From NCBI GenBank assembly GCA_964411505.1, contig CAYPLH010000095.1, forward strand, positions 1-10,073: 10,073 nucleotides of DNA. Reading direction: 5' to 3'. The notes under the pieces are model-generated. The model was not told where the DNA came from. It did no database searches and saw nothing but the letters and a program-made list of their open reading frames with translations. How positions within the stretch are numbered: position 1 is the first letter of the stretch; each line of letters starts with the position of its first letter. The translations under genes were made by a program, and so were the position numbers. Below are positions 1 through 4,763 of the stretch, piece by piece. The stretch comes from CAYPLH01 sp964411505. Lineage in GTDB: Bacteria > Bacillota > Clostridia > CAYPLH01 > DUMO01.

Positions 1-63
1 ACGCAACTCCTGAAAGCTGCTGATAGCAATAGGTTTGAGTTTTCGAAATTACTATATAATATA

Positions 64-70
64 GGTGAGG
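64..70 (+). promoter_or_regulatory. Ribosome binding site favouring TTG 79
   Basis: GGTGAGG lies 8 bases before TTG 79, a normal spacing. It overlaps the alternative GTG at 70, so it cannot serve that codon. It is the main argument for the TTG start, although an upstream start outside the window remains possible. Confidence 0.4.
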
Positions 71-78
71 TGAGTACA

Positions 79-456
79 TTGATTACAGTTAATCAAGCGT
101 TGGCTGCCGTTAATAACGGCGAGGGTTTTTGGATTGCTTTTGGTGATTTCTTAGATGAATTCTACCGGCAATCAGACCAAATCAGAGAGCTAATGATTAT
201 GCAAGAGCCAATTGATTGTATAAACGTTGATAGAGCACACAAGGCATTATTTGCAGCTGCGGTTCATAAACTTGCCAATGATCATGGGCTAAAAATTCCT
301 GCATGGGTGTGGAAAAAAGAGTATTACATGAAGGAACAGCCATTCTTCGATTGCAATGCAAGGGGCAATTTACGCTTGCTGTTTATGTATAAATCTCCTG
401 CTGAATTCAAGCATAGGAACTTATTTGTGGATGAAAATATTTTAGTTAGAGTTTGA
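79..456 (+). CDS. Small conserved protein, probable antitoxin-like partner of the DUF6036 nucleotidyltransferase
   Basis: A small soluble protein of 125 residues if it starts at TTG 79. No signal peptide or membrane segment is visible. The C-terminal half carries a P-A-W-V-W segment, a Q-P-F-F segment and a closing S-P-A-E-F-K-x-R-N-L-F-V pattern ending in V-R-V. From memory, this layout matches a family of small uncharacterised proteins often encoded just before DUF6036 nucleotidyltransferases. The gene ends 13 bases before the nucleotidyltransferase start, so the two should be co-transcribed. The start is uncertain: GTG 70 is in frame, but GGTGAGG at 64-70 is spaced properly only for TTG 79. 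The frame is also open from base 1, so the gene could begin outside the window. The antitoxin or partner role is inferred from pairing alone; no DNA-binding motif is recognisable. Confidence 0.7.
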   Translation: MITVNQALAAVNNGEGFWIAFGDFLDEFYRQSDQIRELMIMQEPIDCINVDRAHKALFAAAVHKLANDHGLKIPAWVWKKEYYMKEQPFFDCNARGNLRLLFMYKSPAEFKHRNLFVDENILVRV

Positions 457-469
457 AGGTGTTTTGTAA

Positions 470-1000
470 ATGCTGAAAAAAGATGAGCTTACAAAGTATT
501 TAGAAATTTTGGGTGAGCGATTGGCAAAGGAAAATCTGCATGGCGAGATAATCCTGGCCGGAGGGGCAGCGATGTGCTTAGTGCATTCCGCAAGGGATAT
601 GACGAAGGATATTGATGCTTTATACGAGCCTAAAAGCGACATCAACAGGTTGGTAGGAGCTATGGCAGAGGATTATGGGTTGCCAAAGGATTGGCTTAAT
701 GACAGCGTGAAAGGTTTCGTGAATGAAAATGTAGAAACACAAGGATTCATGAAGTATGGTAATCTGAAGATTTCTGCCGTAACGCCTGACTACTTATTGG
801 CAATGAAATTGATGTCTTCAAGAGTTGAGGGTCAGGATTACAATGACATAAAGTTTCTATTCAGAAAATTAGGAATTGTGGAATTAAGTCAAGCAGAACA
901 GATCATAGGAAGGTTCTTTCCTATTAGCAGAGTTTTGCCTAAAACAATGTATGTAATTGAGCAGTGCCTTGAGGGTGGTCTCGGTATTCCGGAGGCATAA
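470..1000 (+). CDS. DUF6036/AbiEii-like nucleotidyltransferase (putative toxin)
   Basis: A 176-residue soluble protein of the nucleotidyltransferase superfamily. The N-terminal helix is followed by A-G-G-A-A (30-34) and then K-D-I-D (46-49), the glycine pair and D-x-D metal-binding pattern of polymerase-beta-type nucleotidyltransferases. L-L-A-M-K-L (109-114) followed by D123 and D126 matches the second conserved block of AbiEii/DUF6036 proteins. Such proteins act in several toxin-antitoxin and phage abortive-infection systems; AbiEii and MenT enzymes transfer nucleotides to RNA targets. Whether this one is toxic is inference. GAAGGTG at 455-461 lies 8 bases before ATG 470, and the preceding small gene ends at 456, implying one operon. 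The last eight residues (169-176) and the stop are encoded antisense to a truncated yafQ gene, so the C-terminus appears to be a fusion product. The catalytic motifs are intact. Confidence 0.8.
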   Translation: MLKKDELTKYLEILGERLAKENLHGEIILAGGAAMCLVHSARDMTKDIDALYEPKSDINRLVGAMAEDYGLPKDWLNDSVKGFVNENVETQGFMKYGNLKISAVTPDYLLAMKLMSSRVEGQDYNDIKFLFRKLGIVELSQAEQIIGRFFPISRVLPKTMYVIEQCLEGGLGIPEA

Positions 1001-1124
1001 TGTCTCCAATCAATAACAAGTTGATTGTGTTTTCTAACACTGACATGTCATATCCACGCTTAATTAAAGTACGCCTGTTTCGTCTGAAATTGGTGGAATA
1101 GTCAGGGGTGTATTTATACATCAT
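939..1124 (-). pseudogene. yafQ: Truncated yafQ-type toxin gene (RelE superfamily)
   Basis: A 61-codon reading frame starting at ATG 1124 and overlapping the end of the dinJ-like antitoxin gene by 11 bases, the usual dinJ-yafQ arrangement. GGAGGGG just upstream is a good ribosome binding site. The first 51 residues match the N-terminal half of YafQ toxins: an early basic N-F-R-R-N-R-R stretch, K-R-G-Y-D (22-26), and P-P-E-Y-R-D-H-P (44-51). The family is about 90 residues long, and H50 of E. coli YafQ corresponds to the H kept here. After that point similarity stops, and the frame closes at 939 with an unrelated tail. The C-terminal half, with the remaining catalytic residues (H63, D67, H87 and F91 in E. 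coli YafQ), is absent. The mRNA endonuclease activity should therefore be lost. The break falls near 968-972, at the 3' end of the nucleotidyltransferase gene. Confidence 0.75.
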
Positions 1125-1428
1125 CCCCCTCCGCTTTATCTTCTAAGTCCATAGCAGAAAACATCTCGCGCGCATTAGAGAAGGACTTAGGGTGTCGGGT
1201 GCCACTAGAATATTCTTCTAAAATCTGTTCTGTTTCCTGCATAGCCAATAATGTTTCGGAATTTAATTTTGGCTCGCGAATCTCAAACGGAAAACCCTGT
1301 CGTTTAATAGACATATGAAGAAAAACATTTATGGCTTCACTTAAATTAAGACCGAACTGGGCAAACGTTTCTTCTGCTTTTGCTTTAATAGTAGGATCAA
1401 GCCGAATGTTGTAATTAGCAGTTTTCAT
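1114..1428 (-). CDS. dinJ: DinJ/RelB-family antitoxin
   Basis: A 104-residue type II antitoxin. The N-terminal Y-N-I-R-L-D-P-T strand followed by helices containing F-G-L-N-L-S-E-A is the ribbon-helix-helix DNA-binding region, which dimerises and represses its own promoter. G-F-P-F-E-I-R-E-P (about 45-53) is the typical DinJ motif that follows. The longer acidic C-terminal part would normally wrap around the YafQ toxin. It is somewhat longer than E. coli DinJ (86 residues). ATG 1428 is preferred over the in-frame TTG 1437 because GAGGAG (1443-1438) is 9 bases before the ATG but abuts the TTG. The toxin gene downstream is truncated, so this is now an orphan antitoxin that still has its own promoter and operator-like palindrome. 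Confidence 0.88.
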   Translation of the reverse strand: MKTANYNIRLDPTIKAKAEETFAQFGLNLSEAINVFLHMSIKRQGFPFEIREPKLNSETLLAMQETEQILEEYSSGTRHPKSFSNAREMFSAMDLEDKAEGDDV

Positions 1429-1437
1429 AACAATCAA

Positions 1438-1443
1438 CTCCTC
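1438..1443 (-). promoter_or_regulatory. Ribosome binding site deciding the dinJ start
   Basis: GAGGAG on the minus strand lies 9 bases upstream of ATG 1428 and directly against TTG 1437. It therefore selects the ATG. Confidence 0.7.
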
Positions 1444-1449
1444 AAGCGC

Positions 1450-1478
1450 ATCATATCACAATGCATATGCAATGTCAA
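1450..1478 (-). promoter_or_regulatory. Sigma-A-type promoter of the dinJ operon
   Basis: On the minus strand, a perfect -35 TTGACA (1478-1473) is followed by a 17-base spacer and a -10 TATGAT (1455-1450, five of six consensus bases). The predicted transcription start lies just before the GAGGAG ribosome binding site of the antitoxin gene. This is the best promoter match in the window. Confidence 0.85.
1462..1471. promoter_or_regulatory. Palindrome in the dinJ promoter spacer, likely autorepression operator
   Basis: TGCATATGCA is a perfect 10-bp palindrome centred in the spacer between the -35 and -10 boxes. Ribbon-helix-helix antitoxins typically repress their own operon through short palindromes over the promoter, so antitoxin binding here would block RNA polymerase. 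The operator role is inferred from position and symmetry. Confidence 0.55.
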
Positions 1479-1503
1479 TAGCGCAAATGAATAACCACTT
1501 GTT

Positions 1504-1525
1504 TTGTGAGCGTTCTTGTGAGCGT
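1504..1525 (+). repeat. Tandem direct repeat TTGTGAGCGT x2
   Basis: TTGTGAGCGT occurs at 1504-1513 and again at 1516-1525, a period of 12 bases (slightly more than one helical turn). It lies in the intergenic region between the divergent dinJ and lipoprotein genes, just upstream of the dinJ -35 box as read on the minus strand. It could be a tandem binding site for a regulator; no function can be assigned. Confidence 0.5.
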
Positions 1526-1591
1526 ATAAATATTAATCTATGGTTTGCAGTAAACAGACTACTTTTATTGTGATTATAAACAGTATAGATA

Positions 1592-1620
1592 TTGATAGAA
1601 AGTAAAAATATTGATATTTT
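1592..1620 (+). promoter_or_regulatory. Possible promoter for the solute-binding lipoprotein gene
   Basis: TTGATA (1592-1597), a 17-base spacer and TATTTT (1615-1620) give a moderate sigma-A match about 70 bases before the lipoprotein start. The region is so AT-rich that such matches arise by chance, and TATACT (1640-1645) and TATAAT (1663-1668) are competing -10 candidates without a good -35. Confidence 0.3.
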
Positions 1621-1628
1621 ATTTAGTG

Positions 1629-1653
1629 TTTAAACTAGATATACTAGTATAAA
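1629..1653. repeat. 25-bp imperfect inverted repeat, candidate operator
   Basis: The left arm TTTAAACTAG (1629-1638) pairs with the right arm CTAGTATAAA (1644-1653) with one mismatch around a 5-base centre. The inner ACTAG/CTAGT arms are perfect. It lies between a promoter candidate and the lipoprotein start, a normal place for a repressor site. No T-tract follows, so it is not a terminator. Confidence 0.45.
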
Positions 1654-1679
1654 GTGGTAATGTATAATAACAAGCATAT

Positions 1680-1685
1680 GGAGGG
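1680..1685 (+). promoter_or_regulatory. Ribosome binding site deciding the lipoprotein start
   Basis: GGAGGG lies 7 bases before ATG 1693. Earlier in-frame starts (GTG 1654, ATG 1660 and ATG 1678) lack such a site and would place extra polar residues before the signal peptide. Confidence 0.75.
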
Positions 1686-1692
1686 TTTAATA

Positions 1693-3387
1693 ATGCAAAA
1701 ATCAAAAATAATCAAGTGTATATTAATTTTATTATCCGTGATGGTGCTTTTTACTTCATGCGGTAAAAAGGCCAAAGATCCTGTAAGTGGTGGCTTAGAG
1801 GATATTGATACAGGTTTGTCAGAGCCCTTTACGATGATATTGTATCAAAAATATATTTATACCGAATCGGGAATATATAGTTCTGAAAATAAAGATATAT
1901 ATATTAATGAAATTGAAGCACAACTAAAGAAAAAAGGGTTTAATATTAATATTGAGATTATACCATTAGATGATTTTTTGCAAAATAAAGAATATGGGCT
2001 TCAGTTGCTATCGGAAAATAAGAATGCAGCAGTCAGCAGGATGGCAATTCTGGCAGTAGATTTAAAAGAATTAATAGATAATGGGAAGATAAAGGAAATC
2101 ACTGCTGACTTTAAAAAATATGCTCCCGAGTACTATGAAAAAACGGTAGGAAATAAAACCATAAATGATTTAATGAGAAACAACAATGCTATTATTGATG
2201 ACAAAATCTATGGCATACCCTTAGGGTTTGAACAAAATATAGATTATCCGGTGTTGTTGGTTAGAAAGGAAATTTCCGAGAAATATAAAAAAGATATTAA
2301 CTCAATTGAAGATTATAAAAACTTGTTAGAGTGGATTAAAGAAAATCAAAAGCAGTATAAGCCTGGGTTGTTTCCAATTGATATTAATGTCTTCGATACT
2401 TCTATAAGTAAATCCTATTCTGTTTTCAACTTTTACGCCTGTATGACAGGATACAGTGCTATAAACGGACAGATAAGTTTTGGCGGGGGAAACTACTATT
2501 ATAAAAGCAGCGACTTAGAAAGTATGATCAAAGCAGGCAGAATCGATTTTACAGAGGCTACCGGACTGCCCGGCTTTAAAGAATTTATATTAATGCTAAC
2601 AGAATGGGAGAAAAATGATTTAGTGGATTTTTGGACAAATAAAAATTTTGGTAAACTTACACAAGGTTATGCAACCATTATTACTAATGCAAGCAATTAC
2701 ACCAATCCTGTGTCAGTGCGTGACAAACGTGCTTTGATAAATGCAGAAGAATATGATATGTATTTGCTTAATAAAGACCACCTTCGAATATCTACTGCTA
2801 AAAGCTTGAATGCTTGTAAAGAAGTAATTTATTTAGGCGCAGATTCAGATAATTCCAGTGAAATATTCCGCTTTATAGAATGGCTTTACAGTGATATTAA
2901 TAATTTTGAATTATTTATGTATGGCAAAGAAAATGAGAATGATGTAACAGAAAATGATAGAGTATCATGGGGGAAGAGGCAATTGAGCGATTTTGTCAGA
3001 CAAAACTACGATAGCAGAAAAGATTTCTACCCAAACAACTGGGAGGACATTCTTAAAGAAATATCTAAAATTCCACAGCGAGATGAATTGAGTCTTATAA
3101 ATTATGTTTTTGAAAACGCCGTAAACGGCCTTGAAAAGGTATATGAAATAAGTAGTAACATTTCTAAGTATGTGTATAATGGCACCAGCGATGAGAGAGT
3201 GGCCTATCCAATAGGTCTAATAGAGTTTATAAAAGAAATCTTTCTTTCAGGTGGTTATTTCTTGGAAGGTAGATTGGATAAATATTTGTATGACTTTTCT
3301 GATATGCCTATAGTGCAAAAAACAAAAGAAGGATATTCAAAATATATTGATGCGTTGTTTGAATGCTTAAAGGATGGCGAAAAATAG
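1693..3387 (+). CDS. Extracellular solute-binding-protein-like lipoprotein
   Basis: A 564-residue protein with a lipoprotein signal: positive K3-K8, a hydrophobic stretch (about 9-21) and L-F-T-S-C with the acylated cysteine at 23. It should sit on the outer face of the membrane. The mature part has features of ABC-importer binding proteins of the type 1 (sugar-like) class. D-D-K-I-Y-G-I-P (169-176) is the usual 'is it needed / it is' loop. A helix reading S-S-E-I-F-R-F-I-E-W-L-Y-S (about 386-398) and Y-G-K-E-N-E-N (about 410-416) resemble the C-terminal lobe motifs. About 130 further helical residues make it longer than most. No importer permease (MalF/MalG type) is nearby; an FtsX/MacA-type system follows instead, so it may be a sensor or accessory subunit. 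The codons are visibly more AT-rich than those of the genes downstream. The ligand is unknown. Confidence 0.75.
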   Translation: MQKSKIIKCILILLSVMVLFTSCGKKAKDPVSGGLEDIDTGLSEPFTMILYQKYIYTESGIYSSENKDIYINEIEAQLKKKGFNINIEIIPLDDFLQNKEYGLQLLSENKNAAVSRMAILAVDLKELIDNGKIKEITADFKKYAPEYYEKTVGNKTINDLMRNNNAIIDDKIYGIPLGFEQNIDYPVLLVRKEISEKYKKDINSIEDYKNLLEWIKENQKQYKPGLFPIDINVFDTSISKSYSVFNFYACMTGYSAINGQISFGGGNYYYKSSDLESMIKAGRIDFTEATGLPGFKEFILMLTEWEKNDLVDFWTNKNFGKLTQGYATIITNASNYTNPVSVRDKRALINAEEYDMYLLNKDHLRISTAKSLNACKEVIYLGADSDNSSEIFRFIEWLYSDINNFELFMYGKENENDVTENDRVSWGKRQLSDFVRQNYDSRKDFYPNNWEDILKEISKIPQRDELSLINYVFENAVNGLEKVYEISSNISKYVYNGTSDERVAYPIGLIEFIKEIFLSGGYFLEGRLDKYLYDFSDMPIVQKTKEGYSKYIDALFECLKDGEK

Positions 3388-3475
3388 CAATTGAAAACTG
3401 AGTGTGGTTAGAAGATGAGAAATGAACAGAACCCTGACTGACCGGTTCAGTACCTTGGGAGATAAAGGCAGAGCA

Positions 3476-3504
3476 TTTTGGGGAGAAAATCAATTTTCTA
3501 TAAT
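3476..3504 (+). promoter_or_regulatory. Possible internal promoter before the adaptor gene
   Basis: A perfect TATAAT (3499-3504) lies about 70 bases before the adaptor start. The corresponding -35 position (3476-3481, TTTTGG) is poor, so this would need an activator or is weak. It suggests the transport genes may be transcribed separately from the preceding lipoprotein gene. Confidence 0.35.
3484..3499. repeat. 16-bp inverted repeat abutting the -10 candidate
   Basis: AGAAAAT (3484-3490) and ATTTTCT (3493-3499) are perfect complementary arms around two bases, ending on the first base of TATAAT. It could be an operator. It is AT-only apart from one G-C pair per arm and has no T-tract after it, so a terminator is unlikely. 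Confidence 0.4.
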
Positions 3505-3573
3505 AATGTGATGTTATGTTCTAAGACAAGACTGGAAAAGTAAAGAATATAGTATTGGGGGGATATATAATAT

Positions 3574-4743
3574 ATGTTTTTATTAAAATGCGTTAAAAGG
3601 TATTTGTTACAAGTGTTAGTCATACTGTTTTTTTTGATGGCAACAACCGGATGCGGTCTGTTTCCCGAGGAAGAGGCTACTCTGGCGGTGCCTCTGGTGC
3701 GCCAGCAGGAGATAAGCTATAGAACTGAAGAGGCGGTTATAGGACATATAGAGAATAGTATTATCTGCACAGGCTATCTGGTTCCTATAAGAAGTGAGGA
3801 TCATATTTTCAGGCATACGTCCGGCAGGCTTAAGGAGATATATGTAGAGCTAGGTGATATTGTGAAAGAAGGAGACATTATTGCAGAGCTATTAACCGAT
3901 GGTCTGGAAGACAGCATAGAAACACAGCAAAGGAATTTGGAGATTAAAAGAAAGAGCTTTACTAATTCCGTACTATTGGCTGAAGCGGACATAAAGCTTG
4001 CAAAGGAAAAAGAAGAGGAGCTTTTGCAAAGGTTCGAAGCGATGAAAAAGGATTCACATTTGTACAGCACAAGTGAAATTGAAAAAGCCATGAAGGACTG
4101 GAATACACAAAAAGCATCTCTTGAAAAACTTATAATTAATACCGAAAATCAACTGGAGACTAAAAAGTTGGAATTGGAGTCATCTGAAATCGAGCTGGGT
4201 AAATTAATCGAAAAATTTGAAAAATCTCAGCTTAGAGCATTGATGGATGGGATAGTAACATATGTTTCGTCCGCAGCGGAGGGAAACAACATTGATGCCT
4301 ATAGCAATATTGCAACTGTTTCTGATCCCAAAGAAATGCATCTTTCATATAAAGGCAATGATGCAGATAAATTTAAGCTTGGTATGACGCTCGAAATAGA
4401 AATAGGCAAAACAATGGTAACCGGAGAAGTTGTACTTACACCCACATCAGTGCCCTTTGAACAATATGAGTTTTACAAGGATACTGTAAGATTCAGGCTT
4501 GACAGTATTCCAGAAGGTGTTGAAAAGGGAGATTCGGGAAGAATCAAGCTCGTCCTTGACTCAAGCGAAAATGCAGTGCTTGTACCAAGAGCGGCAGTGC
4601 GTTTATACAGCGGAAATTATCTTGCCTATGTGCTTGAAGATGGACTTAGAATTGAAAGGTATGTAAAAAAAGGGATTGAGTCGGGAACCATGGTCGAAAT
4701 TCTTGAAGGCATAAAGCAGGGCGAAAAGGTAATCGTCGAATAG
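3574..4743 (+). CDS. MacA/HlyD-type membrane fusion (periplasmic adaptor) lipoprotein
   Basis: A 389-residue adaptor subunit of an ABC efflux or lipoprotein-handling system. The N-terminus is basic, then hydrophobic (10-23), ending in A-T-T-G-C with the lipid cysteine at 27. A first half of a lipoyl/barrel-sandwich domain follows (about 76-110; G-D-I-V-K-E-G-D-I-I). Next is a long charged coiled coil (about 112-220), then the second lipoyl half beginning A-L-M-D-G-I-V (about 222-255), a beta-barrel (about 255-330) and a membrane-proximal domain (about 335-389). This order is that of MacA. The lipobox is slightly off consensus (T at -3). ATG 3574 follows a GGGGGG tract at an 11-base spacing, somewhat long. 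The permease gene starts 20 bases after the stop, so the two should be co-translated and form a complex. The substrate is unknown. Confidence 0.85.
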   Translation: MFLLKCVKRYLLQVLVILFFLMATTGCGLFPEEEATLAVPLVRQQEISYRTEEAVIGHIENSIICTGYLVPIRSEDHIFRHTSGRLKEIYVELGDIVKEGDIIAELLTDGLEDSIETQQRNLEIKRKSFTNSVLLAEADIKLAKEKEEELLQRFEAMKKDSHLYSTSEIEKAMKDWNTQKASLEKLIINTENQLETKKLELESSEIELGKLIEKFEKSQLRALMDGIVTYVSSAAEGNNIDAYSNIATVSDPKEMHLSYKGNDADKFKLGMTLEIEIGKTMVTGEVVLTPTSVPFEQYEFYKDTVRFRLDSIPEGVEKGDSGRIKLVLDSSENAVLVPRAAVRLYSGNYLAYVLEDGLRIERYVKKGIESGTMVEILEGIKQGEKVIVE

Positions 4744-4750
4744 GAGCGTT

Positions 4751-4756
4751 AGGAGG
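4751..4756 (+). promoter_or_regulatory. Ribosome binding site deciding the GTG start of the permease
   Basis: AGGAGG lies 7 bases before GTG 4764. The consensus sequence and good spacing make the GTG start firm. Confidence 0.8.
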
Positions 4757-4763
4757 GCTTTTT

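Noticed and set aside
55..60. TATAAT as a -10 box for the first gene
   Set aside because: No suitable -35 lies 16-18 bases upstream, and the predicted start of transcription would fall within the ribosome binding site.
1663..1668. TATAAT close to the lipoprotein start as its promoter
   Set aside because: No -35-like sequence at the right distance, and transcription would begin only a few bases before the ribosome binding site.
3437..3451. ACTGA/TCAGT hairpin as a terminator for the lipoprotein gene
   Set aside because: The stem is only five pairs and no run of T follows.
3801..4091. Minus-strand open frame within the adaptor gene
   Set aside because: Its serine-rich composition is the mirror of the coiled-coil coding strand; no start signal.
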